Assembly: GCA_965216535.1 (NCBI GenBank)
Contig: OZ244175.1
Coordinates: 6,014,001-6,078,000 of the forward strand
Origin: Hoeflea_A sp965216535
GTDB lineage: Bacteria; Pseudomonadota; Alphaproteobacteria; Rhizobiales; Rhizobiaceae
DNA: 64,000 bases
Direction: 5' to 3'
Numbering within the stretch: the stretch's first letter is position 1; each line of letters begins with the position of its first letter. Under the pieces are notes generated by a model that saw only the letters and a program-made list of their open reading frames with translations, had not been told where the DNA came from and made no database searches. The position numbers were made by a program, and so were the translations under genes. This document shows, in pieces, positions 16,126-24,777 of this stretch.

Positions 16126-19100
16126 GCGCACAAGCGATGTCGATAGCCCGCCTGTCCATCGATCGCCCGATCTTCACCTGGCTGATCATCCTGGGCTGCC
16201 TTGTTGGTGGCATCTGGGGGTTCCTCAACCTTGGTCGACTGGAAGACCCCGCGTTCACAATCAAGACCGCCGTCGTGGTCACGCAATATCCGGGTGCGAC
16301 AGCAGAGCAGGTTGCGCGGGAGGTGACCGAACCGCTGGAATCCGAAATCCAGAAAATGGGGGAAGTCAAGGACATAACCTCCATGAACCAGCCCGGGTTG
16401 AGCTGGATCAACGTCGAAATGAAAGACATCTACGACGGGGGAGATCTGCCGGAAATCTGGACGGACCTGCGCAACAAGGTCAACGAGACGCGGTTGCCCA
16501 CCGGCGTCAATCCACCCTTCGTCAACGATGGGTTCGGCGATGTCTTCGGGATTTACTACGCGGTCACCGCACCTGGATATTCGGATCGAGAACTCTACGA
16601 ACTTTCGACCTTCCTGAGACGTGAGCTTTTGTCCGTCGAAGGCGTCGCAGATGTCGACCTGTCCGGCGTTCCTGAAGAGGTGATCTACGTCGAACCGATC
16701 GAGGTTCTCGCCGCCAATCAGAACGTCCCTCCGAACGCCCTGATCAATGCCCTCGTCAATGCAAATTCGGTTGTCGATGCCGGCTCCGTGCAATCGGTTG
16801 AGGGACGGCGATTGATCCAGGCACCCCGGGGCGAGGACAGTGTTGGCGACATTGCAGGACTGTCCGTTGGTGTGGATGGCCAAGTACTGAACATTGCCGA
16901 CTTCACGAATGTCTATCGCGCTCGCGAAGCCAATCCGGACATCTTCATACGACACAATGGTGTCGAGGCCTTCACGATCGGCATCGCCGGGCTCAGCGAC
17001 GAGAACATCGTCGATGTTGGCCTTCGGGTTGATGCCAAACTGGCGCAGTTGGCCCCGCAAATCCCCTTGGGGATAACGTTCAACCCGATCTATCAGCAAC
17101 ACCTGATCGTGGCGGAAGCGTCCAACGATTTTCTGGTCAACCTGGCCATGTCCGTCACCATTGTCGTTGCCGTTCTGGCGATTGCGATGGGGTTGCGCGC
17201 CGCCGTCGTCGTGGGATCGACATTGCTTCTGACGGTTGTCGGCACGCTGCTTTTCATGAACATCTTCTCGATCGAGATGGAACGCATCTCTCTCGGGGCT
17301 CTGATCATCGCCATGGGCATGCTCGTCGACAACGCCCTTGTTGTGGCCGAAGGCATGCAAAACGCCATGGCGCAGGGTCAATCCAGTCGAGACGCCGCAG
17401 AGCAAACGGCAGGCAAAACGCAGGTCCCGCTGTTGGGCGCAACCGTCATCGGCATCATGGCCTTCGCCGGGATCGGTCTATCGCCCGATGCCACCGGCGA
17501 ATTCCTGTTTTCACTCTTTGCGGTCATCGCAATCTCTCTTCTGCTGTCCTGGGTTCTGGCAATCACCGCGACGCCTCTGCTCGGCCACTACTTCTTCAAG
17601 CGAGGAACAACGAGCGGCGACGACGCCTATGCGGGGCTTGCGTTTCGGCTTTACGCCAACTTCCTGCGCCAATGCCTGCGGCTCTGGTTTTTGGTCATTC
17701 CGATTCTGGTCGCCGTGACGGCTTTGTGCTTCATCGGCTTTGGCCAGATCAAGCAACAGTTCTTCCCGGACAGCAACACGCCGCTCTTCTTCGTGGACTA
17801 CAAGCTGGCGCAAGGCGCTTCGATCCACCAGACGTCGGCGGACATCGCCATCCTTGAGGATTGGTTGGCCCAGCAGCCTGAAGTGGTCGGGTCGACCGCC
17901 TTCGTCGGACAGGGCGCGTCGCGGTTCATGCTCACCTATGAGTCGGAGCGCCCGAATGCATCTTACGGTCATGTCATCGTGCGAACGGAGGGGATTGAAC
18001 CAATCGCCGGCGTCATAGAACGGATGACCGAATTCGTTTCAAAGGCTTTGCCCGATGGGGAGTTTCGGGCAAAGAGGCTTGCATTTGGTCCCTCAGGCGG
18101 TGATTCAATCGAAGTCCGCTTTTCCGGACCCGATCCGGCAGTGCTGCGGGAATTGGCACAAGAAGCCCGCATCATCCTCGAACAGAATTCTTCCGATATC
18201 GTCACCACCCGTCAGGACTGGCGTGAACAGGAGTTGATCCTGCGCCCGATCTACGCGACCTCGCGGGCTCAGGAAGCGGGCGTGACCCGTGACCTGATCG
18301 CCGAGTCGTTTCGCTACGCGACGAATGGCACGCAAGCAGGTGTCTACCGGGAAGGCGACCGGCAGATACCCATCATCGTTCGTCAGCCGGTCGACAGCGA
18401 AATGACCTTTCTCGATCAGGTGCTCTATTCCGACGGAGCCGGCGCCCAGATCCCGATGAGCCAGGTTATCGAAGGCATGACATTCGAGCCGCAAAACACG
18501 CTGGTCCACCGCCGCAACCGCCTTTTGACGGTCACGGTCGGCGCCGATATCGCCAGTAGTGTGACCGCGGCGGAGGTGCAGGCGCAAATCGATGCCCCGA
18601 TCGAGGCGATGGAGGTTCCACCTGGATATCGCATGGAATGGGGCGGCGAGAAGGAAAGTGCAGGTGATGCGCAAGCTGCGCTGGGAGCTCAGCTTCCGTT
18701 GTCGCTGATCATCATGGTTCTCATCTCGATCCTGCTCTTCAACGCGTTGCGCCAGCCGCTGATCATCTGGCTGCTGGTGCCCATGTCGGTGAACGGCGTG
18801 ACCCTGGCGCTGTTGGGCACCGGAATGCCCTTTACCTTCACCGCTCTGCTGGGTCTGCTGTCTCTGTCAGGCATGCTGATCAAGAACGGAATTGTTCTGG
18901 TCGAAGAGATCGACATCGTCCGCCGCGAGGCCCCTGCCCTACCGCTCAAGGACGCTATCGTCACGGCCTCGACGTCGCGTTTGCGTCCGGTGTTCCTGGC
19001 TGCCGCCACGACAATCCTTGGCATGATCCCGCTCATTTGGGACGCTTTCTTCGTGTCCATGGCGATTACCATCATGGGCGGCCTCGCCTTCGCCTCCATC

Positions 19101-19184
19101 CTGACGCTGATCGCAGCACCGGTGCTTTATTTCCTGTTCTTTCGCTTAGACGGCAGGAGCAAGGAAGCGGCCGGCATGGCGTGA
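16122..19184 (+). CDS. RND efflux transporter permease (AcrB/MexB family)
   Basis: This is a 1020-residue inner-membrane resistance-nodulation-division pump, full length for the family, with 12 transmembrane helices and two large periplasmic loops. Visible hallmarks are the N-terminal RLSIDRPIFTWLIILGCL, ALIIAMGMLVDNALVVAEGM with the proton-relay Asp pair in helix 4 (here G-M-L-V-D-N), and the C-terminal GLLSLSGMLIKNGIVLVEEI. It works with the preceding adaptor; no outer-membrane TolC-like gene is next to it. Subfamily details resemble the multidrug/solvent HAE group or related alphaproteobacterial pumps, and the exported compound cannot be inferred. Confidence 0.95.
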   Translation: MSAQAMSIARLSIDRPIFTWLIILGCLVGGIWGFLNLGRLEDPAFTIKTAVVVTQYPGATAEQVAREVTEPLESEIQKMGEVKDITSMNQPGLSWINVEMKDIYDGGDLPEIWTDLRNKVNETRLPTGVNPPFVNDGFGDVFGIYYAVTAPGYSDRELYELSTFLRRELLSVEGVADVDLSGVPEEVIYVEPIEVLAANQNVPPNALINALVNANSVVDAGSVQSVEGRRLIQAPRGEDSVGDIAGLSVGVDGQVLNIADFTNVYRAREANPDIFIRHNGVEAFTIGIAGLSDENIVDVGLRVDAKLAQLAPQIPLGITFNPIYQQHLIVAEASNDFLVNLAMSVTIVVAVLAIAMGLRAAVVVGSTLLLTVVGTLLFMNIFSIEMERISLGALIIAMGMLVDNALVVAEGMQNAMAQGQSSRDAAEQTAGKTQVPLLGATVIGIMAFAGIGLSPDATGEFLFSLFAVIAISLLLSWVLAITATPLLGHYFFKRGTTSGDDAYAGLAFRLYANFLRQCLRLWFLVIPILVAVTALCFIGFGQIKQQFFPDSNTPLFFVDYKLAQGASIHQTSADIAILEDWLAQQPEVVGSTAFVGQGASRFMLTYESERPNASYGHVIVRTEGIEPIAGVIERMTEFVSKALPDGEFRAKRLAFGPSGGDSIEVRFSGPDPAVLRELAQEARIILEQNSSDIVTTRQDWREQELILRPIYATSRAQEAGVTRDLIAESFRYATNGTQAGVYREGDRQIPIIVRQPVDSEMTFLDQVLYSDGAGAQIPMSQVIEGMTFEPQNTLVHRRNRLLTVTVGADIASSVTAAEVQAQIDAPIEAMEVPPGYRMEWGGEKESAGDAQAALGAQLPLSLIIMVLISILLFNALRQPLIIWLLVPMSVNGVTLALLGTGMPFTFTALLGLLSLSGMLIKNGIVLVEEIDIVRREAPALPLKDAIVTASTSRLRPVFLAAATTILGMIPLIWDAFFVSMAITIMGGLAFASILTLIAAPVLYFLFFRLDGRSKEAAGMA

Positions 19185-19293
19185 CGGCTGGGGGTTGTAG
19201 ATAATGCGCGCATGGGCTTTGTACCTCGGTATCACGGCCGCAAAGAGTTCTGAGGCGTTCTAATCTTCGCTTTGCTTGCAACGCATGAACGTC

Positions 19294-21189
19294 CTAAACC
19301 CCGGACAAATGGGGTCCCTCGCTCCTGGGTTTCCAGTCGATGCGTGACAGACCCTGCAAAATCAAGCCGACTGCCTGTTCGATCTTCTCAGCACCCTCGT
19401 CAGTGGGACAGTCAAAAAGCTTACGATTTTGCTCCGGGTCAAGTCCGTTCCAAGGCCAATCCGGTGTCGTGAGACCACGATGAAAGAGGAAACTACGAAG
19501 GTCCCCCAGGGTTTGTGGGCTATCCGGCACTCCAGGAATTTCAAACCTTGACCCACAATTGTCGAGCGTAGTCTCGAAACGTGGAAAGGCCGAAGGCTGC
19601 AGGCATTGTTCCCGGTTTACGGGTGCCCCGGCTAGACCGAGGAGTTGACCGACGGCGTACGCAGCTCCGTCCGCACAACCGAGCACATATATTGGCTTAC
19701 GCAGGGCGAGTGCGATCATCACTTCTTCAGCGATTCCAGCCATGCGCCCCCAGCTCTGGCCATCATCCTTCCCACCGAGCACCACCAAAGCACTGACATC
19801 CTGCAGTACACGAACCCGCAGCCGGAAGAGACTCAATGCCCAAGCCGCGTGCCGCCGCAGATTGTAGATTTGACCTGTCTCAGTCGGCAATGCATCAAAG
19901 TAAGCATCAGTCGGCACATCGAGCTCATTCAATTCGTCGGGGCCGATAGTGGACAGAGAGATGAAATCAACTTCCTCAACATCGTTGCTGGGGGAATGAC
20001 GTAACGATGCCGGGTACCCAAGGTAACTCCGTACCCGAGCTCCTTCGTCGTCAGGGACCAAGTCCGGCGGTGCCAATTTAACGGCATCTATCACCTGCTG
20101 AAGTGTACCGTTCGGCAATAGAGCACCTGCATAGGCAAGCGTCGCACCGCTGCGCAGCAATTGATGCGTCAGTTCCAAAAGCATCGGGTCAGATTTGGGC
20201 TCAACCAGGCCGGCGGAGATTCCTATCACTCGCCGATCGAGTTTGCCACGGCTCAGATGCTGTTTCCGGATGGCTTCGGGAAGATCGGGGCTGCCCTTAT
20301 CTCGGTCCCAGGCGGCGATAAGGGTTCGAAGCGATCTGATGCCGTGAACAAAATGGCCGTTCGTAAGGAACTGGCGGATTTGCATATCGTTAAGTCGCGC
20401 GGGATCGTTGAGAAGAAGAAACTGGAGCGCTATCGCACGCGGAACGATCCTAGCATCTCCGAAATCGTTTACCCCACCGATGTCGACCGAACCGCTTAGG
20501 CGGCTGATAAAATCGGGGACCTTGCGCGCTCGATAGCTTTCCGGATCGAGAAGTGCCCGCTGATGGAACTCTTCCAGCGTCTCAGCTGTACCACCAGCAA
20601 ACATGAACACCGCTTTTCCGATAGGTTCATCTCTCGCGATATCTTTATCTTTGCCGATATCTTCTTCTTTGTCGTTTTTAGACCGAATCACGCCATCTTC
20701 CATTGGGGCAAGGAACCAACTAAGCCATCCGAGAGGTCTACCATCGCGCGCGGCATCGAATTCATCGAAGAAACACACCGGTGTTTGCCGGCGATCCGCT
20801 CGGTCAGCACTCGGAGATACGCTCCCCGTAGCCGTTTTGACGAATTCGGCCAGTTCATCACTGCTGACGACTTGCGTCAGGTTGGCTGTCATTTCCGGTG
20901 CGAATCCTTTCGCGGCTTCGGAAACCTTTTTTACGAATCTGGACTTCCCGGAACCTGGCGGGCCAAACACAATTATCGAAAGCGGGCGATCCGCTTTCGG
21001 ATCATTGTGGTATGCTTCCATCAACTGAATAATGTGCTTGTACTGCTCTACTCGTTCATCAGCTTTTCCGCCAATTGGCAGTCTCTCGTTGGCGACTACC
21101 GTTGAATCGTCATCGAGGCCTTCACCGGTTTTGACAAAGTTTACTGCCCGGTCGAGAAGACTTTTCGTGTATTGAGGAATAGCTGGCAT
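19294..21189 (-). CDS. AAA+ ATPase fused to a SLOG-like nucleotide-binding domain
   Basis: This is a 631-residue two-domain protein of unknown function. The N-terminal half is an AAA+ ATPase: Walker A GPPGSGKS at about 76-83, Walker B CFFDEFDA at 139-146, a sensor-1-like strand FMFAGGTAET, then ISRLSGSVDIGG. The C-terminal half (about 320-525) resembles Rossmann-like SLOG domains. It has an opening strand IGISAGL, LLRSGATLAYAGALLPNG, then LVVLGGKDDG, GRMAGIAEEVMIALALRKPI and YVLGCADGAAYA. SLOG domains bind or process nucleotide derivatives and occur in bacterial conflict systems. ATG at 21189 is preferred; a TTG at 21237 in the same frame lies only five bases from the divergent Nudix start. 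Neither start has a clear ribosome-binding site. Base composition is lower in GC than the flanks, suggesting acquisition. Confidence 0.72.
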   Translation of the reverse strand: MPAIPQYTKSLLDRAVNFVKTGEGLDDDSTVVANERLPIGGKADERVEQYKHIIQLMEAYHNDPKADRPLSIIVFGPPGSGKSRFVKKVSEAAKGFAPEMTANLTQVVSSDELAEFVKTATGSVSPSADRADRRQTPVCFFDEFDAARDGRPLGWLSWFLAPMEDGVIRSKNDKEEDIGKDKDIARDEPIGKAVFMFAGGTAETLEEFHQRALLDPESYRARKVPDFISRLSGSVDIGGVNDFGDARIVPRAIALQFLLLNDPARLNDMQIRQFLTNGHFVHGIRSLRTLIAAWDRDKGSPDLPEAIRKQHLSRGKLDRRVIGISAGLVEPKSDPMLLELTHQLLRSGATLAYAGALLPNGTLQQVIDAVKLAPPDLVPDDEGARVRSYLGYPASLRHSPSNDVEEVDFISLSTIGPDELNELDVPTDAYFDALPTETGQIYNLRRHAAWALSLFRLRVRVLQDVSALVVLGGKDDGQSWGRMAGIAEEVMIALALRKPIYVLGCADGAAYAVGQLLGLAGAPVNREQCLQPSAFPRFETTLDNCGSRFEIPGVPDSPQTLGDLRSFLFHRGLTTPDWPWNGLDPEQNRKLFDCPTDEGAEKIEQAVGLILQGLSRIDWKPRSEGPHLSGV

Positions 21190-21242
21190 GAACTCAATTT
21201 CGCATTCAAGATGTTTAGACCAAATTTGGGAATTCAATTAAA
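21190..21242. promoter_or_regulatory. AT-rich divergent promoter region of the AAA-SLOG and Nudix genes
   Basis: Fifty-three AT-rich bases separate the two preferred start codons. No clear -35/-10 pair or ribosome-binding site was found on either strand, so both transcripts may have very short leaders. Confidence 0.35.
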
Positions 21243-21854
21243 ATGAAACACAGAATCGAAATATTGCAACGTAAAACTATCTTCAATCGGTCCATTTTCA
21301 AAGTCGATGAGTTGCAACTTCGTCACGAACTCTACAATGGCGCGATGGGGCGGCAAATCACTCGATTGGTGCTGGACAGGGGCGATAGCGTCGCGGTGCT
21401 GCCGCACGATCCCGCGGCCGGGGTGGTCCTGCTATGTGAGCAGTTTCGTGCACCGACCACTGCGGGCGGATCGGGTTGGCTCGTGGAGATTCCGGCCGGA
21501 ATACTGGAGAAGGACGAAACAATCGAGAGTTGCGCCCGTCGCGAAACGCTCGAAGAAATCGGACACGAGGTCGATGCCCTTACGTGGATCTCCACGTTCT
21601 ACCTCAGTCCAGGCGGTTCATCTGAGCGTATCCACCTTTTTCATGGCAGGATCAAGTTTGATCGGGACATTTCAGAGACCGCAGGGGTCAAGGACGAGAA
21701 CGAAGATATCCGGATTCTTTGTGTCCCGGTCGATGAAGCGTTCGCTCAGCTTCACGCAGGAAAGATCCAGGATGCAAAGACCGTGATCGCTCTGCAGTGG
21801 CTGAGACATTCTACAACTCACCCTGATACAACGGACGTACTCTCGGAAAAGTAA
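21243..21854 (+). CDS. Nudix hydrolase, ADP-ribose pyrophosphatase type (YffH/AdpP-like)
   Basis: This 203-residue hydrolase should cleave a nucleoside diphosphate linked to another moiety, such as ADP-ribose or ADP-sugar. The Nudix box spans about residues 86-108 (G-x5-E-x7-RETLEEIGH). It is followed by YLSPGGSSERIHLF; a Pro about 16 residues after the box is the classic ADP-ribose pyrophosphatase mark. The N-terminal segment (LVLDRGDSVAVLPHDPAAG) resembles the YffH/AdpP group. It is divergent from the AAA-SLOG gene with almost no spacing. The pair could be functionally linked through NAD- or ADP-ribose-type nucleotides, or the adjacency may be accidental. Confidence 0.85.
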   Translation: MKHRIEILQRKTIFNRSIFKVDELQLRHELYNGAMGRQITRLVLDRGDSVAVLPHDPAAGVVLLCEQFRAPTTAGGSGWLVEIPAGILEKDETIESCARRETLEEIGHEVDALTWISTFYLSPGGSSERIHLFHGRIKFDRDISETAGVKDENEDIRILCVPVDEAFAQLHAGKIQDAKTVIALQWLRHSTTHPDTTDVLSEK

Positions 21855-21937
21855 GTGTCTACGGAGTTCCCTGTTTTCTTTCCGCTTCTTTCCCGGGCAC
21901 CAACCTGCCCATACTTGATTATAGGTCGGCGCAACGC

Positions 21938-22393
21938 CTAGATCGCATGCCCTGCAAGGCATGGCCGCTCGGCAACTGCGCTGAGAACGATCGTCGTTCT
22001 GACCCGTGTGACCGATTGCACCGGATTGATTTCGGTCTCGATGATTTCATTCAGTTCATCGGTGCCTGACGCCCTGATTTTCAGAAGATAACAGTCGTCG
22101 CCGGCAATCTTGTGTAGTTCCTCCAGACCGGTCACTCCCGACAAGGCGGCGGCCGTGTCAAAGCCCAGGCTGGGCTTTGCGTCGGTCACGAACACGAAGG
22201 CCAGGAGCGATTTGCCGAGCGCGTGCGGGTTCAATCGAACCTCGTAGCCCCGGATCACGTCATCCGTTTCGAGCTTGCGAACGCGTTCGGAAACCGCTGA
22301 GGGGGCAAGGCCCACCCGGCGGGCGATTTCGGCCTTGGAGATCGCCGCGTCGCTCAGAAGAATCGACAGAATTTCCTTGTCTTTGCTATCCAA
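21938..22393 (-). CDS. Lrp/AsnC family transcriptional regulator
   Basis: This is a regulator of about 151 residues with an N-terminal helix-turn-helix (ISKAEIARRVGLAPSAVSERVRKL) followed by a RAM/AsnC ligand-binding domain (AFVFVTDA, ITGLEELHKIAGDDCYLLKI pattern). Family members sense amino acids. An upstream open frame reaches 22462 and would overlap the divergent hydrolase gene. TTG at 22393, preceded by GGGAGA, gives the usual N-terminus (LDSKDKEIL) and is preferred. It is divergent from the alpha/beta-hydrolase, cupin and IlvC-like genes, which it probably controls. An amino or 2-oxo acid effector would fit that cluster. Confidence 0.85.
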   Translation of the reverse strand: MDSKDKEILSILLSDAAISKAEIARRVGLAPSAVSERVRKLETDDVIRGYEVRLNPHALGKSLLAFVFVTDAKPSLGFDTAAALSGVTGLEELHKIAGDDCYLLKIRASGTDELNEIIETEINPVQSVTRVRTTIVLSAVAERPCLAGHAI

Positions 22394-22420
22394 TATTCTC
22401 CCAATCTGTACTTTTCTCGA

Positions 22421-23278
22421 ATGATCGTCTACATCAATAGAAAATTTCAGGCGAACAGTCAAAAGCGGCAGCTCCAGTTGGAACCGGGAACGCTCACATT
22501 AAAGGTCGACCAGAGTCCGATCCAACTTGCTTTCTTTCGGCAAGCGGGGAAACGGGCTCCGCTTGTTTGTCTTCACGGCTTCGGCTCCACCAAGGAAGAC
22601 TATGCAGACCTTACCCTGCATCCCGCCTTCAAAGACCGTACCCTGATATTCTGGGACGCTCCTGGATTTGGTGCATCCACAGGCGATCCGTCCAACTTGT
22701 CCATCCCGTTTCTGGTGAAGGTGGCGCTTGCGGCCTGCGAGGAATTGGGCGTCGAGAAATTTCACCTGTCAGGCCATTCAATGGGTGGCCTCACGGCGCT
22801 GCTGCTGGCTCATGAAAATCCGGGTCGCGTCCTGAGTTTCTTTGATATCGAAGGCAATGTCGCGCCCGAAGACTGTTTCCTCTCCCGCCAGATCATCGAG
22901 CACCCGGCAACGTCACCGGAGGCCTTTGCCAAAGGGTTCATCGAACGGGTGCGGAGCCGACCCGAAAGCAGCTCAGCTCTCTATGCCGCGGCATTGCCCA
23001 TCAAGGTGCGCGACACGTCGTACGAACCGATCTTCTCCTCGATGGTGGCGCTCTCCGACCAGGCGCCCCTGATGGACATGTTCACGGGCCTGCCCTGCCC
23101 ACGTGCGTTTGTTCATGGCGAGCAAAACCGGCATCTTTCCTACCTGGGTGACTTGCCGGCCCATGGCGTCGAAGTGATCGAGATCCCGCAATCCGGTCAT
23201 TTTCCGATGTACTCGAACCCCACCTTCCTTTGGTCTGTGATGGCTGATTTTCTCGAGCGACACGACCCTGACAGTTGA
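22421..23278 (+). CDS. Alpha/beta hydrolase
   Basis: This 285-residue alpha/beta-hydrolase-fold enzyme has an oxyanion region in LVCLHGFGSTKEDY, nucleophile elbow HLSGHSMGGLTAL (Ser in GHSMG), and a C-terminal catalytic His in PQSGHFPMYSNP. The acid residue is probably in the AFVHGEQN strand. It has no signal peptide, so it is cytoplasmic. ATG at 22421 lacks a strong ribosome-binding site, and a later start cannot be excluded. It is the first of three same-strand genes (hydrolase, cupin, reductoisomerase-like) opposite the AsnC regulator. It could release a small acid or amine from an ester or amide; the substrate is unknown. Confidence 0.85.
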   Translation: MIVYINRKFQANSQKRQLQLEPGTLTLKVDQSPIQLAFFRQAGKRAPLVCLHGFGSTKEDYADLTLHPAFKDRTLIFWDAPGFGASTGDPSNLSIPFLVKVALAACEELGVEKFHLSGHSMGGLTALLLAHENPGRVLSFFDIEGNVAPEDCFLSRQIIEHPATSPEAFAKGFIERVRSRPESSSALYAAALPIKVRDTSYEPIFSSMVALSDQAPLMDMFTGLPCPRAFVHGEQNRHLSYLGDLPAHGVEVIEIPQSGHFPMYSNPTFLWSVMADFLERHDPDS

Positions 23279-23304
23279 AACCCGACAGTGACCTGGAGGC
23301 ACCG

Positions 23305-23673
23305 ATGACCAGACCCGACACATTTCATAATTTCGCAGATCTCAGCGAGGGTATCGCCCGCGTATTGGCGGACGGTGTCGAAACACGCGTGTTCCCGGGG
23401 GAACAGGCGATGTTGTCGGTCGTAAGCTTTGAACCGGGAAGCGAGGGATCCATTCACGCTCACCCCGAAGAGCAATGGGGCGTTTTGCTGGAAGGCAGCG
23501 GAACGCGCATTCAGGATGGCGTGGAGGTTCCCGTCGGCAGCGGAGATTTCTGGCGCACACCCGGCGGCGTCGAGCACGGCTTCCGGGCAGGCCCGGAAGG
23601 CGCAAAGGTTCTTGATATATTTGCACCCCCGCGTGAGGCATACCGGAAACCGGGTTCAGGTTTTGCCGCCTAG
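23305..23673 (+). CDS. Cupin domain protein
   Basis: This 122-residue single-domain cupin shows the two conserved cupin motifs: motif 1 around GSIHAHPEEQWGVLLEGSG (His residues and Glu for a metal) and motif 2 around GDFWRTPGGVEHGFRAG. Small cupins act as metal-dependent isomerases, dioxygenases or sensors. ATG at 23305 follows GGAGG (23295-23299). It sits 26 bases after the hydrolase gene and 112 before the IlvC-like gene, all on one strand, suggesting one transcription unit of unknown pathway. Confidence 0.85.
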   Translation: MTRPDTFHNFADLSEGIARVLADGVETRVFPGEQAMLSVVSFEPGSEGSIHAHPEEQWGVLLEGSGTRIQDGVEVPVGSGDFWRTPGGVEHGFRAGPEGAKVLDIFAPPREAYRKPGSGFAA

Positions 23674-23785
23674 CCAACGGGATCCATACCCCCCAACAGA
23701 GCCAAGTCCAGTCCGTCGGAGCGTTGACAGCGCCGCGCCGAGTCATAGAAACCGGTAGCGACAAAAACAGCTGCGGAGCGTTGCG

Positions 23786-24769
23786 ATGGCCAATTGGTAT
23801 TTTGACAAAGACGCGGATCTTTCTCACCTCGACGGCAAGACGGTCGGCATTTTCGGCTACGGCAACCAGGGCCGCAGCCAGGCGCTCAACATGCGCGACA
23901 ATGGCGTGAACGTCATCGTCGGATCCCGCCGGGACGCGTCGGCCGAACAGTCCGTTGAGGACGGATTCGCGACCCATCTCTTGAGCGAGGCCGCCGAACT
24001 GGCCGACATACTGTTCATCCTGGTGCCCGATGAAATCATGCCGCAGGTCTATGCCGAGCACATCGAACCGGGGCTGACGGCGGGCAACACGCTGGTTTTT
24101 GCCAGCGGTTACAATGTTCACTTCGAACTGATCGTTCCGCAGAAGGATGTCGATGTCCTGCTGATCGCGCCGCGCATGATCGGCCGCGGCGTGCGCGAGA
24201 CCTTCCTGAACGGCAAGGGCTACCCCAGCCTGGTCGCCGTGCATCAGGACGCCACCGGCAGGGCCTGGGACCGGCTGATCGCGCTGTCAAAGGCCATTGG
24301 CTCGACCCTGATGGGCGTGATTGAATCGAGCTTCGAGGAAGAGACGATCGTCGACCTCTTCGCCGAGCACAGTGGTTACCTGCACGCGATCCGGCGCGCC
24401 TACGAGGCTTTGACCGAGGCGGGGTGCAGCCCCGAGTCTGTGATGCTCGAGCTTTACGCTTCTGGCGAGTTGCGCGAAGCCGCCAACTACATGATGGAAG
24501 TCGGGCTGTTCGAACAGATGAAGTTCCATTCGCAGACCAGCCAGTACGGCCAGTATGTCTATGGTCGCCCCTCGCCCGAAGAGGAGGAGGCCGACAAGGA
24601 GCGGCTGCGCGGGCTGATCGGCAAGATCAGGGACGGATCGTTCGCCAGGAAATGGACCGAGGTTCAGAAAAATGGCCTGCAGGAGCTCAACGAGGCCATC
24701 GACGACATGAGGGACAACCCGATGATCGTCAAGGAACGCGAGCTCTATCGGCGCCTGGGACGACTTTAG
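23786..24769 (+). CDS. Ketol-acid reductoisomerase-like protein (divergent IlvC homolog)
   Basis: This 327-residue protein is similar along its whole length to class I ketol-acid reductoisomerase. It keeps the NAD(P) loop GYGNQG (24-29), LFILVPDE, the metal-ligand motif DLFAEH and the SQTSQYG stretch. Several normally invariant sites differ: the usual FAHGF(N/S)IH reads FASGYNVH (His lost), PKGPGHTVR reads PRMIGRGVR, the two metal-binding glutamates of the E-x3-E type are spread (LELYASGEL), and about four residues are missing after DLFAEH. It is therefore unlikely to be the housekeeping valine/isoleucine enzyme. More probably it is a paralog with altered chemistry, placed with a hydrolase, a cupin and an AsnC regulator. 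Confidence 0.8.
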   Translation: MANWYFDKDADLSHLDGKTVGIFGYGNQGRSQALNMRDNGVNVIVGSRRDASAEQSVEDGFATHLLSEAAELADILFILVPDEIMPQVYAEHIEPGLTAGNTLVFASGYNVHFELIVPQKDVDVLLIAPRMIGRGVRETFLNGKGYPSLVAVHQDATGRAWDRLIALSKAIGSTLMGVIESSFEEETIVDLFAEHSGYLHAIRRAYEALTEAGCSPESVMLELYASGELREAANYMMEVGLFEQMKFHSQTSQYGQYVYGRPSPEEEEADKERLRGLIGKIRDGSFARKWTEVQKNGLQELNEAIDDMRDNPMIVKERELYRRLGRL

Positions 24770-24777
24770 TCTAGGGC

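Noticed and set aside
15936..17405. 489-codon minus-strand frame
   Set aside because: It is antisense to the RND pump, with no recognisable protein features.
19185..19293. Terminator between RND pump and AAA-SLOG genes
   Set aside because: No stem of more than five bases with a T-tract could be found.
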